A DNA stretch of 24,167 bases from DASXPG01 sp036493755 (lineage in GTDB: Bacteria > Gemmatimonadota > Gemmatimonadetes > Gemmatimonadales > JACORV01): NCBI GenBank assembly GCA_036493755.1, contig DASXPG010000072.1:1-24167 (forward strand), given 5' to 3'. Of this stretch, positions 16,771 through 24,167 are shown one piece after another. The notes below the pieces were generated by a model, which did no database searches, was not told where the DNA came from, and saw only the letters and a program-made list of their open reading frames with translations. Position 1 is the first letter of the stretch, and every line of letters begins with the position of its first letter. Both the position numbers and the translations under genes were made by a program.

Positions 16771-18897
16771 TTAGCGCCGCAGCACCTCGGAGAGGAAGCC
16801 GGCACCGGCGCGGTAAGCCGCCAGCCAGTTCGCATGCCGCAGGAAATCGTGAATCTCATCAGGAAAGACCAGCTCTTCGACGCGAACGCCTTCGCGGCGC
16901 AGCCGGAGCGCGAGATCGACCGTCTGCTGGAACTGCACGTTGCGGTCGTCGTCTCCCTGGACCAGCAGCACCGGCGATCGCCATGTCGCCACATCGCCGA
17001 TGGCTGACGCCCGCCGCATCGCCGCGATCGCCGAATCGCTGACGCCGAAACGGTGGGTCGACTCCGACTCCTCGGCGTAGTCGTGCACGCCGTGGAGATC
17101 GAATCCCGCCGCGAACCAGTCCGAATTGCGCGCCAGGCCCAGTGCCGTCATGTAGCCGCCATAAGAGCCGCCCCAGAGCCCGATGCGCGACGTGTCCACG
17201 TCGGGCCGGGCCCGCAGCCACGTCGCCGCGGCCACCAAATCCTGGTATTCGGACGCGCCGTTGCGGCCGCGTCCCGACGCCTGGCGGAAGGCGCGGCCAT
17301 ACCCCACGCCGCCCCGGTAATTGACCGACAGCACCGTGAAGCCGCGGCTGGCCAGGTACTGGTTGAAGGCGTAGGCGTTGCTGTAGTAGTGCATGAAATG
17401 AAAACCCAGCACCATCTCGCGCGACGGCCCGCCATGGAAGAACATGACCGCCGGGTGCTTCTCGTTAGGCGCCGGGTTGGGCGGCAGGAAGAGCTGGCAA
17501 TGGATGACGGTGGAATCGGCGGCGGTGACCAGGACCTGGGTCGGCGTCACCAGCTGGCCCGCCGGGAACGCCTCGGGCATCGGCCAGCCTTCGAGCACGT
17601 GAAGTGAATCGCCACGGGTAAGTGCCGGCGCCCCGGGATGCTGCGCGTCACTGCGAAGCAGCGCTACCAGCGAATCGCCCAGTGGCTGCGGCTTCCACTC
17701 GATGCCGCTCCCCGACGTGAGCTCGCGAGGTGTACCACCCAGGACGTGCACGCTCTGGACGTGGTGCCGCTCGATGTCGCCGCAATTGGAATCGTAGACG
17801 ATCGACTCGCGATCCCGCGCCATCGCGACGTTGTAGACCTCGCAGCCGGTCGGCGTGAGGCGGGTCGCCTCGCCACCCTCGGCGTTCACGCTGTACATCC
17901 CGATCCAGCCGGTCTGCTCCGATGCGAACACGATCCGGTTACTGCCGGCCCACATCAGTCCCCAGTCGTCGGCGGGATCGGGCCAATCGCCGTCGGCATT
18001 GCTGGGGGAGCGCCAAACATCGTGAGAGGCGAGGGACGCCGGATCGCCGCTGCGCACTGTAAACGGGGCGTAGGTCGTGGAATTGCTGTCGACGTGCGGC
18101 AGGCGCTCGCCGCGGCGGTACGCCGCGCCGTTGCGGCGAAGGAACGCGATTGCCTTGCCATCCGGCGACCAGCGCGGCATTTCGTCGTCGAAGGTCCCGG
18201 GCGACATCCAGCGCACTTCGCGCCTGGCGAAATCGTAGAGCCCGATGAAGGCGTGGTCGCCGCGATCGCTGACGAACGCCAGGGTGCGGCCGTCGGGGGA
18301 GAAGGCCTGCTGGCTCGAGGTGCCCCGCTCCTTCAACAGGATCGACGGGGCGCCGCCGGCGATGGGCGCGTAGCGCAGTGTGTCACGGAGAATCCAGACC
18401 ACCCGGTCCGCACGGGGCGACGCGACGGGGTGGAAGCCTTGGCCGAGCCGCCGGGCGGCCGCGCCCGCGCGTAACGGCGCGATCCAGACCGACTGGTCGG
18501 TGCCGCGTGGATCGGAGGTCGGATTGACGGGATCGTGATCGTTATGATTGGCGCCGGAATCGCCGCCCCGGACCACCAGCAACGCGCGCGAATCGGGAGT
18601 CCAGCTCAGCTCGGAAAGATCCTGCCCATCGTCGGCGAGCCACCGGGTCAGCCGCCACGCCCGCCACGCCGGAGCCTCGGCGACCCAGATATTCCGCTTC
18701 CCCTCTTCGTAACCAATCCACGCGATCGCCCGGCCGTCGGGCGCCGCGATGAGATCCGACGGAAACGGGGCCGACATGATGTCGGTGATGGAAAATGTTT
18801 CGCTCGCCGTCTCAGCGCGTTGCTGCGCTGAAGCCGGGACACCGATCACTACTGCGGCGACTGTGGCGAGTGCGGCGACTCTTGCGACCGTCCTCAC
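16771..18897 (-). CDS. Secreted S9-family prolyl-oligopeptidase-type serine peptidase
   Basis: A 708-residue exported peptidase. The N-terminal signal peptide ends near GVPASAQQ. Residues about 40-420 form a beta-propeller of WD40/PD40-like repeats (LSWTPDSRALLVV, AFSPDGRTLAFVSDRGDHAF, PRWSPDGKAIAFL). The C-terminal alpha/beta-hydrolase domain holds the catalytic triad S578 (GGSYGGY), D651 (GDDDRNV) and H683 (DEIHDF). Peptidases of this type cleave short peptides, often acyl- or dipeptidyl-releasing; the exact specificity is not evident. The start is a GTG at 18895-18897 that overlaps the TGA of the upstream lipoprotein gene (GTGA), so the two are co-translated. CGTTAGGC at 17463-17470 is here antisense to the coding strand. 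Confidence 0.93.
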   Translation of the reverse strand: MRTVARVAALATVAAVVIGVPASAQQRAETASETFSITDIMSAPFPSDLIAAPDGRAIAWIGYEEGKRNIWVAEAPAWRAWRLTRWLADDGQDLSELSWTPDSRALLVVRGGDSGANHNDHDPVNPTSDPRGTDQSVWIAPLRAGAAARRLGQGFHPVASPRADRVVWILRDTLRYAPIAGGAPSILLKERGTSSQQAFSPDGRTLAFVSDRGDHAFIGLYDFARREVRWMSPGTFDDEMPRWSPDGKAIAFLRRNGAAYRRGERLPHVDSNSTTYAPFTVRSGDPASLASHDVWRSPSNADGDWPDPADDWGLMWAGSNRIVFASEQTGWIGMYSVNAEGGEATRLTPTGCEVYNVAMARDRESIVYDSNCGDIERHHVQSVHVLGGTPRELTSGSGIEWKPQPLGDSLVALLRSDAQHPGAPALTRGDSLHVLEGWPMPEAFPAGQLVTPTQVLVTAADSTVIHCQLFLPPNPAPNEKHPAVMFFHGGPSREMVLGFHFMHYYSNAYAFNQYLASRGFTVLSVNYRGGVGYGRAFRQASGRGRNGASEYQDLVAAATWLRARPDVDTSRIGLWGGSYGGYMTALGLARNSDWFAAGFDLHGVHDYAEESESTHRFGVSDSAIAAMRRASAIGDVATWRSPVLLVQGDDDRNVQFQQTVDLALRLRREGVRVEELVFPDEIHDFLRHANWLAAYRAGAGFLSEVLRR

Positions 18898-19298
18898 TGC
18901 ACCGTCAGGGTCAGTGCCCGCTCGTTCAAGCCATTCCCGGTCGCCACCCGGAAGGTCGCGGTGAAGGCGCCCGTATCAGCGGGCGTGCCCGTGATGGCGC
19001 CCGTCTGAAGTCCCAGGGACAGTCCCGGGGGCAGCGCGCCGGAGGTGATCGTGTAGGCGTACGGAAGGATGCCACCAGTCACCGTCAAGGAGACGGAGTA
19101 CGGCTGTCCCGCTGTTGCCGCCGGCAGGGACGTGGTGGTGATCATCGGAAGCTGCGGCACCGGCGCGGGTGAGCTGGGGGGCGCGTAGGTCTTCGCACTG
19201 TTGCTGGTCGGGTAGTCGCAGCCAGCGCCCAACAGCAGCGCCGCCGTGGCGATCGCCGGCCTCGCGCGCCGGAAACCCGCTCGGCAGGTCATCATCAT
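18894..19298 (-). CDS. Small lipoprotein with a putative Ig domain
   Basis: A 134-residue exported protein. The leader ends at ALLLGAGC with a likely lipidated cysteine; the lipobox is imperfect. A Pro/Ser-rich linker leads to one putative Ig (He_PIG-like) domain from about residue 55 (AATAGQPYSVSLTVTGGILP, then GALPPGLSLGLQTGAITGTP). The N-terminus starts with three consecutive ATG codons; the first (19296-19298) has a strong purine-rich ribosome site, GGGAGGGG, a few bases upstream. It follows the PilT-like gene by 12 bases and overlaps the S9 peptidase start (GTGA). A role as a surface adhesive or assembly factor is possible but unproven. Confidence 0.82.
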   Translation of the reverse strand: MMMTCRAGFRRARPAIATAALLLGAGCDYPTSNSAKTYAPPSSPAPVPQLPMITTTSLPAATAGQPYSVSLTVTGGILPYAYTITSGALPPGLSLGLQTGAITGTPADTGAFTATFRVATGNGLNERALTLTVQ

Positions 19299-19310
19299 GA
19301 TGCCCCTCCC

Positions 19311-20834
19311 TCAGTCCTCGATGTGCTTCAGGAAAGTCATGTCGTGCCCCTTGGCCTTGAGCTGCCCTTCGAAGCCGGCCTTATCCACCGACTTCATCCA
19401 CGCTTCTTTGGGCTCGACCAGCTTCTTCTCGACCACGTCGAGCAGGGCGTCGTTCATCAGCACCATGCCCACCTTCTTGTTGGTCTGCATCATCGACGGG
19501 ATCTGGAAGGTCTTCCCCTCACGGATGAGGTTGGCGATCGCGGGAACGACGATGAGAATCTCCCGGACCGCTACCCGTCCCCCGCCGATCTTCTTGCACA
19601 GCACCTGCGCCACCACGCCCTTCAGGGACTCGGAGAGCATCACGCGGATCTGGCTCTGCCGGTCGGCCGGGAACTGGTCGATGATGCGATCGATGGTGGA
19701 CGCGGCCGTCGTGGTGTGCAGCGTGCCGAAAACCAGGTGGCCGGTCTCGGCGGTCTCGATCGCGATCGCCACCGTCTCGAGGTCGCGCATCTCGCCCACC
19801 AGCACGATGTCGGGGTCCTCGCGCAGCGCGGCGCGCAGCGCCCGCTTGAAGCCCTCGGTATGGAGGTGCACCTGCCGCTGGGTGATCACGCAACTCTTGT
19901 TGGTGTGCACGAACTCGATCGGGTCCTCGATGGTGATGATGTGGTCGGTGCGCTTCCGGTTCATCAGGTCCACCATCGCGGCCAGCGTGGTGGACTTGCC
20001 CGACCCGGTCGGGCCGGTCACCACCACCAGTCCCTTGGTCTGGAAGCACAGCTTCTGCACGTCTTCGGAGACGGCCAGGTCCTCGACCGAAAGGATCTTG
20101 GTCGGGATGACCCGGAATACCGCCGCCGGTCCTTTCCGCTCGCGCAGCACGTTGGCGCGGAAGCGCGCCAGGTCGAGAATCTCGTAGGCGAAGTCGCTGT
20201 CGTTGTCGGCCGCGTATTCCTTCTTGTTGCGCTCCGGCATGATCGACTGGATCAGCGCCATCACCTCGTCCGCGGTCAGCGGCTCATAGCCCTCGAGGCG
20301 GATCATCTCGCCCGACTTGCGGATGATCGGCGGTTCGCCGACGCGCAGATGGAGGTCCGACGAGCCGGAGCTGACCAGCTTGTGCAGCATTTCCTGGATC
20401 CGCTCTTCCGCGGCGCTGGCGGCCTGGACCTGCGCGGTGGTCGGCGCTCGCGGCGCCTCGGCGGCCGGCGCGGCGGCGTCGCCGCCCATGCGGGCTTCCA
20501 TCGGCATCGAAATCGCCGCCGAGGAGCGCCGCGCGCGCGCCGGCGCGAGCGTCACCGTCACGCCGTCGCCGACGTGCAGGATCTCGACGTCGATGCGTTT
20601 GCTGTCCGCCAGGTAGCCGAATGCCATCCGCGACTCGGCGTCGAGGTGATCGCGCATCCCCTCGGGCGCGATTTCCCGCACCAGCTGCATGATCTTGGGC
20701 TTGGTGAGCGGCTCGCGGGTGACCGGGCGTTGCGCGCCGTTCACCTCCATCGACGCGTTTTGTCCGCTTTGCAGCTTGAGCTGGGTCCCCGAGCTGTCGA
20801 ACATCGCCTGGATGAACTTGTCGAGCACCGCCAT
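19311..20834 (-). CDS. pilT: PilT-like pilus retraction ATPase with an extra N-terminal domain
   Basis: Hexameric type II/IV secretion ATPase of the twitching-motility PilT group, acting at the cytoplasmic base of type IV pili. Residues 150-507 match a normal PilT: N-domain SDLHLRVGEPP, Walker A GPTGSGKSTT (274-283), Asp box and Walker B in LREDPDIVLVGEMRDLET, and His box TGHLVFGTLHTTTAASTIDR. Typical PilT has about 345-370 residues; this one has 507. Residues about 17-100 look like a degenerate second copy of the N-domain, joined by an Ala/Pro-rich linker. The AIRNLIRE retraction motif reads AIANLIRE (432-439). The ATG at 20832-20834 shares one base with the upstream TGA, so the genes are coupled. 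The upstream extension of the frame overlaps that gene and is not coding. Confidence 0.9.
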   Translation of the reverse strand: MAVLDKFIQAMFDSSGTQLKLQSGQNASMEVNGAQRPVTREPLTKPKIMQLVREIAPEGMRDHLDAESRMAFGYLADSKRIDVEILHVGDGVTVTLAPARARRSSAAISMPMEARMGGDAAAPAAEAPRAPTTAQVQAASAAEERIQEMLHKLVSSGSSDLHLRVGEPPIIRKSGEMIRLEGYEPLTADEVMALIQSIMPERNKKEYAADNDSDFAYEILDLARFRANVLRERKGPAAVFRVIPTKILSVEDLAVSEDVQKLCFQTKGLVVVTGPTGSGKSTTLAAMVDLMNRKRTDHIITIEDPIEFVHTNKSCVITQRQVHLHTEGFKRALRAALREDPDIVLVGEMRDLETVAIAIETAETGHLVFGTLHTTTAASTIDRIIDQFPADRQSQIRVMLSESLKGVVAQVLCKKIGGGRVAVREILIVVPAIANLIREGKTFQIPSMMQTNKKVGMVLMNDALLDVVEKKLVEPKEAWMKSVDKAGFEGQLKAKGHDMTFLKHIED

Positions 20835-21268
20835 CAGTGACCGCCCTCCGGAGTTGCGTCTTGTGCCTTCGCCCGTGCCACCGCCTTCTCGCCCAGCATC
20901 ACCCGTTCGGCTTCGGCTCGCGCGCGGACATCGGCATCGACCGCCGCCTTCATCATCCGCTCGATGAGGACCTTGAAGTTGATGAGCCCCTCGCGCATGA
21001 CGCGCGACCGCTGCATCTGGCTGCCGCGCCCGCACAGGATGCTCAGCGTTCCCGCCGCGTCGGCCAGCGGGCCGAGGTTCTTCTGCATGGCCTGCTGGCG
21101 GAACTGGCTGAGGTGGCGGACGATCGGCTGGGTCATGCCGTCCGCCGCCTTGGTCTTGCAGTTCGCGTATTCCTCGACTTTGCGGGTGAGGCCGTCGCAT
21201 TGGAGCAGCATATGCTCCATGAACACGATTTCTTCCTCGGTTTTCGCCGAGAGCTTCTGACCGGCCAT
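20834..21268 (-). CDS. Helical protein of unknown function coupled to the PilT-like gene
   Basis: A 144-residue, probably all-helical soluble protein (KTEEEIVFMEHMLLQCDGLT; long charged helix toward the end, DVRARAEAERVMLGEKAVAR). It contains scattered cysteines, no signal peptide and no membrane segment. I do not recognise a family. I chose the ATG at 21266-21268 because GAGG lies seven bases upstream; an earlier in-frame ATG would add residues read from the heptamer hairpin. Its TGA overlaps the PilT-like ATG by one base, so it probably works with that ATPase as a regulator, adaptor or partner. Confidence 0.72.
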   Translation of the reverse strand: MAGQKLSAKTEEEIVFMEHMLLQCDGLTRKVEEYANCKTKAADGMTQPIVRHLSQFRQQAMQKNLGPLADAAGTLSILCGRGSQMQRSRVMREGLINFKVLIERMMKAAVDADVRARAEAERVMLGEKAVARAKAQDATPEGGH

Positions 21269-21304
21269 CGAATGCCTCGCCTGGGAGAAAGCAGCTGCAA
21301 CAGC

Positions 21305-21354
21305 AGACGGTAGACGATAGACCAGGAACACCCTGGCGTCTACCGCCTACCGTC
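21305..21354 (+). repeat. Inverted heptamer hairpin, AGACGGT / GTCTACC type
   Basis: The left arm 21306-21326 contains AGACGGT and AGACGAT units and ends CCAGG. A 5-base loop (AACAC) follows, then the right arm 21332-21354, starting CCTGG and containing GTCTACC and GCCTACC units. The arms pair well apart from two substitutions and a two-base offset. It lies between two minus-strand genes, 37-86 bases upstream of the helical-protein start. No T-run is attached, so a Rho-independent terminator is not supported. It could carry a TATCGT -10-like box for the gene at 21268. Confidence 0.8.
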
Positions 21355-21380
21355 AATTTACGATCTGCGACGATCGCGAC

Positions 21381-23618
21381 CTAGCGTTCGCCTGCCACCG
21401 CTTCCCGCAACGCCCGACCCTGCACGGCGGGATCGGGGACCACGCCAAGAATGGCGGCCAGTGTCGGGGCAATATCCACGACTCCAACGCGCCCGGTATA
21501 GCGGCCGGTCCGGATGCCGCGGCCCCAGAAGAGGAGCGGCACGTGGGTGTCGTCCTCGCTGGGCTGGCCATGCTGCGCGCTGCCGCCGCTCCCCCATACC
21601 ATGTTCTGCTTGAGGGTCACCATCAGCTCGGCCGGAAGGCCAGGCGGAATCAGGTGAATCCAGCGGCGCGCAACGTCGTCGGTGGCGGTATCGGCGCGGG
21701 CCAGCGATCCCGGCGTATCGATCCGCTGGACCTGGGGCATCGCCCGCAACTCGACCGCGATCTTCTGGACCAGCGAATCGACGTCCATTCCCCTGGCCTC
21801 GAGCTGCTGCCGCTCGACGACCAGCAGGCCGATCTCGAAATAGCGGATCCCGTTGCGAACGCCGGTCTGATTCTGGAGCTCGGTGTTCACCTGGCGGACC
21901 AGGCCGCTGACGCTGAGCGCCTGGGCGCCGTGATCGCCCCTGATGTTGCTCGCCTCGGGGTACGACGTCACGCCATGATCCGCGGTCAGTACGGCGACGA
22001 TCCGCCGGCCCGGCACCAGCTTCGCCAGGGAATCGAAGAAGACGCCGAGGTTGCGGTCGAGGTGCAGGATCTGGTCGTGCATCTCGCGCGAGTCGGGACC
22101 CCAGGCATGGCCGATGTAGTCGGTCGCCGAGAGGCCGAGGACCAGCAGATCGGCGCCCGGACCACGGCCGAGTCCCAGCTGGCCCACGCCGCGCAACGCC
22201 AGCGCCATCGTCAACGAATCCATTCCCGGCGAGGCGATCAACGCGTTGGTCGCGGCGTTGGTATCGGCGGGGAGCACGTGCGGGAAGACCAGGTCGCGCC
22301 CGCCGTTTTCGTAGGTCATCGAATCGGATTCGGGATATTGCGATGGAGCGAGCAGCAGATTCCAGCTGCGCCCCGGCCACCGCGCGGCCAGCGCCTCACG
22401 ATCGAATTCCCGCACCCAGTCGGGGAGCGCATCGGCATAGTAGCGGCTGGTGGTGAACATCCCGCCCTGGTACCAGTAGACGTCGCCCTTCGCTTTCCCG
22501 ACCATCAGAATCGCCGCGCGATCCTTGCGCGATACCGAGAGGACCCGGGAGCGCGGCCAGCACGAATGCATCCAGTCGAAGAGCTCGGTGCCGTGGAAGC
22601 GGTTGGGCGACGCTCCTTCGCCGGCGACCTCGAGCAGCGGCGTCGAATCGTTGACGCCTTCGCTGTTGCGGACGATGTGCGTGGAATTCGGCCAACGCCC
22701 CGAGAGGATGCTGGCGTGTCCCGGCGCGGTCTCGGACATGGCGTGATCCTGGTAAGCGCGCATGAATCGCGCGCCATCCACCGCCATGCGATGCAAGCCA
22801 CCGTCGAGCTGGGCGCCGAAACGATCGAGATAATCGGCGCGCATCTGGTCCACCGAAATCGCCACCACCAGTGTCGGGCGGCGGTCGGCGGCGGCGCTCC
22901 CGCCCCGGGTCACGCACTGGGTCCAGCGGCCATACGTCGGATTGGGGATGATGAAGAAGCGGCTGCCGAAGGCCGAATCCTGGCCGGCCGCGCCATCGCT
23001 CTCGCCGGTGCCCGGAAAGTCGGCGGTCGAGTCGTCCGGAAACGCCTTGAGCTGGTCGCCGAAATAGCCGAGGACCTGCATCGGGCGTCCGGCCCACGAA
23101 CAGGCGCCCTCCCCCGCCATCACCGCGCGGCGGCGCGCCGCCTTGGGATCCCGCACCGGGTCGGTGCGCACGCAGAGGCGATCGTCGTCGCTCCAGAGCC
23201 CCAGGGTGCGCAGGTTCTCGCGGGTGTCTTCCCGGGCGGGAGTGTCACGGTCGGTGATCCAGGCGATATGACCGCCCAGCCGCCGCATTTCGGCGATGAA
23301 GCCCTGGACACCGGGCACGGCCAGCGCGGCGCGCTTCGCCGTCCACTCGGACCAGGACTGCGGCGTGAAGGGACCGATGCGGTCGCGCTCGAAGTCCGAG
23401 TTGTCCAGCGTCGTCTCGTCGAGATCGAGGACCACCGCCCAGCGTCCGCGGGGCGCACGCCGCGCCGATTCGCGCACCGCGCGCGCCGCCTCGCGATAGA
23501 CCATCCGGGTCAGCGCCGCGTACTCCTCGCTCGACTGGACGTACGTGACCTGGAGGGGCGTCTGCTGGGCCGGCGCCAGCGGCGCGACCGAGAGCATCAA
23601 CAGGGGAATCAGGAACAT
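21381..23618 (-). CDS. Secreted fusion of class C (HAD) acid phosphatase and PafA-like alkaline phosphatase
   Basis: A 745-residue exported protein with two phosphatase domains. A signal peptide (MFLIPLLMLSVAPLAPAQQ) is followed by a class C acid phosphatase / e(P4)-like HAD domain, residues about 22-236: motif I VVLDLDETTLDN (D65, D67), AWITDRDTPAREDTRENLRT, GYFGDQLKAF (D188) and the typical ending FFIIPNPTYGRW. After a linker of about 12 residues, an alkaline-phosphatase-superfamily domain fills 247-745: SVDQMR (D257), nucleophile T297 in SETAPGH, N318 exactly 21 residues later as in PafA, KDR (365-367), TDYIGHAWG, TADHGV and THVPLLFWG. This suggests phosphomonoesterase activity in both halves and a phosphate-scavenging role. 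I chose the ATG at 23616-23618 for its signal peptide and the AGGT upstream; the frame is open to 23690. Confidence 0.88.
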   Translation of the reverse strand: MFLIPLLMLSVAPLAPAQQTPLQVTYVQSSEEYAALTRMVYREAARAVRESARRAPRGRWAVVLDLDETTLDNSDFERDRIGPFTPQSWSEWTAKRAALAVPGVQGFIAEMRRLGGHIAWITDRDTPAREDTRENLRTLGLWSDDDRLCVRTDPVRDPKAARRRAVMAGEGACSWAGRPMQVLGYFGDQLKAFPDDSTADFPGTGESDGAAGQDSAFGSRFFIIPNPTYGRWTQCVTRGGSAAADRRPTLVVAISVDQMRADYLDRFGAQLDGGLHRMAVDGARFMRAYQDHAMSETAPGHASILSGRWPNSTHIVRNSEGVNDSTPLLEVAGEGASPNRFHGTELFDWMHSCWPRSRVLSVSRKDRAAILMVGKAKGDVYWYQGGMFTTSRYYADALPDWVREFDREALAARWPGRSWNLLLAPSQYPESDSMTYENGGRDLVFPHVLPADTNAATNALIASPGMDSLTMALALRGVGQLGLGRGPGADLLVLGLSATDYIGHAWGPDSREMHDQILHLDRNLGVFFDSLAKLVPGRRIVAVLTADHGVTSYPEASNIRGDHGAQALSVSGLVRQVNTELQNQTGVRNGIRYFEIGLLVVERQQLEARGMDVDSLVQKIAVELRAMPQVQRIDTPGSLARADTATDDVARRWIHLIPPGLPAELMVTLKQNMVWGSGGSAQHGQPSEDDTHVPLLFWGRGIRTGRYTGRVGVVDIAPTLAAILGVVPDPAVQGRALREAVAGER

Positions 23619-23658
23619 TCGAGGCACCTGGAAAACTCCGCGGCCATGGAGGGAAGCA

Positions 23659-23664
23659 AAAATA
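23659..23664 (-). promoter_or_regulatory. Weak candidate -10 element for the phosphatase fusion gene
   Basis: TATTTT on the minus strand lies in the only AT-rich patch upstream of the fusion gene, about 40 bases before its ATG. No convincing -35 box is seen. The rest of the 113-base spacer holds nothing I can identify. Confidence 0.25.
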
Positions 23665-23731
23665 TCATCACCGGCCGTGCCCGCCGCCAATGACGGTTAC
23701 AGCTTCGTGACCACGATGTTGCCGAAGCGAG

Positions 23732-24167
23732 TTAGTGGCCCGACGCGGTCGCCGTGATCGTGACGTTGCTGTACGAGAAGAAGGCGAAGATCGAGGCGTA
23801 CCAGAGTCCCGGCGCCGGCGAGTGGAAGGCGCACACCTCGTTGTTGCCGGCGAGGTTGGGGAAGCAGTCGAAGATCCCGTTCTCGATATCCGGGGCCGCG
23901 CCGAAACGGACCAGCAGGTCGGCGTCGCCGTTGCCCGTGGTGGGGCCCGACAGGGTGACGGTGAGAATGGTGTCGCCCGGAAGCACGCGGAACACCAGTG
24001 ATTGCGCCGAGTTCACCGACCCGTTGAGGTTGGGGACCGGCACCGAGTCGGCCATCAGCGTCGCGACGATCGTCGAATCGGTCGCCGTGCGGACCGGCAG
24101 CGACGTCGCCGTGAACAGCAGCTTGTAAACTCCCGTATTGTGAATCCCCAGGCCGGAGAAGGTGGCG
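23732..24167 (-). CDS. Exported protein with C-terminal pre-peptidase (PPC) domain, 5' end missing
   Basis: The frame is open to the window edge, so this is the C-terminal 144 residues of a longer protein. The first visible part (ATFSGLGIHNTGVYKLLFTA) resembles the end of an Ig-like or filamin-like repeat. The last about 90 residues are a bacterial pre-peptidase C-terminal domain: FRVLPGDTILTVTLSGPTTG, GDADLLVRFGAAPD, a Cys pair in FDCFPNLAGNNEVCAF, then SPAPGLWYASIFAFFSYSN. PPC domains are found at the ends of secreted proteases and adhesins and are often removed on secretion. The catalytic or main part is outside the window, so the product cannot be named further. Confidence 0.8.
   Translation of the reverse strand, partial: ATFSGLGIHNTGVYKLLFTATSLPVRTATDSTIVATLMADSVPVPNLNGSVNSAQSLVFRVLPGDTILTVTLSGPTTGNGDADLLVRFGAAPDIENGIFDCFPNLAGNNEVCAFHSPAPGLWYASIFAFFSYSNVTITATASGH

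Noticed and set aside
21305..21354. Hairpin considered as a Rho-independent terminator.
   Set aside because: No U-rich tract follows on either strand and it matches the heptamer repeat family seen elsewhere.
21269..21356. Upstream extensions of the PilT-like frame (to 21356) and of the helical-protein frame (to 21331).
   Set aside because: They read through the heptamer hairpin; the downstream ATGs have coupling or a ribosome site and the conserved sequence.

Overview
This window is GC-rich bacterial chromosome (roughly two thirds G+C by eye), densely packed, with frequent 1-4 base overlaps between stop and start codons. I see no rRNA, tRNA, CRISPR array, transposase, integrase or phage gene. 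Secreted lipoproteins with bacterial Ig-like domains, a plastocyanin-like lipoprotein, an S9 peptidase and mixed central metabolism would suit Gemmatimonadota or a similar soil or sediment lineage. That placement is an inference; no marker gene here proves it.

Layout. 1-1080: 3' part of a GAF-sensor histidine kinase. 1077-4246 (minus): pentose-phosphate operon tkt-tal. 4274-4710: a small low-GC four-helix-bundle gene, cut short at its 3' end and bracketed by heptamer repeats. 4714-6340: divergent fabH and nitroreductase sharing a 67-bp spacer that is almost entirely an inverted heptamer repeat. 6348-7961 (minus): an Ig/cupredoxin lipoprotein followed by a decayed paralogue. 8136-9218: small membrane protein and TPR protein. 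9232-12958 (minus): small membrane protein, acnA and gpmA with overlapping ends. 13009-16767: ETF-quinone oxidoreductase, type II NADH dehydrogenase and a DUF1707/LiaF-like protein. 16771-21268 (minus): a helical protein, a PilT-type ATPase, an Ig-like lipoprotein and a secreted S9 peptidase. 21381-23618 (minus): a secreted two-domain phosphatase. 23732-24167 (minus): C-terminal part of a pre-peptidase C-terminal domain protein.

How the genes work together. tkt and tal run the non-oxidative pentose-phosphate shuffle. gpmA and acnA belong to lower glycolysis and the TCA cycle. The ETF-quinone oxidoreductase and Ndh both feed electrons into the quinone pool and lie side by side. The 144-residue protein and the PilT-like ATPase are translationally coupled and probably act together in twitching or pilus retraction.

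The most unusual points are these. (1) One ORF fuses a class C (HAD) acid phosphatase to a PafA-type alkaline phosphatase. (2) The ETF-quinone oxidoreductase lacks the fourth cysteine of its [4Fe-4S] site. (3) The PilT-like protein carries a degenerate second copy of its N-terminal domain. (4) A family of 7-bp-periodic repeats, several of them inverted, occurs at six places; it forms a probable bidirectional promoter, supplies a protein tail and truncates a gene. (5) The octamer CGTTAGGC/GCCTAACG occurs nine times, far above expectation, and carries most of the TTA leucine codons I noticed. No stretch longer than 300 bases lacks a gene.
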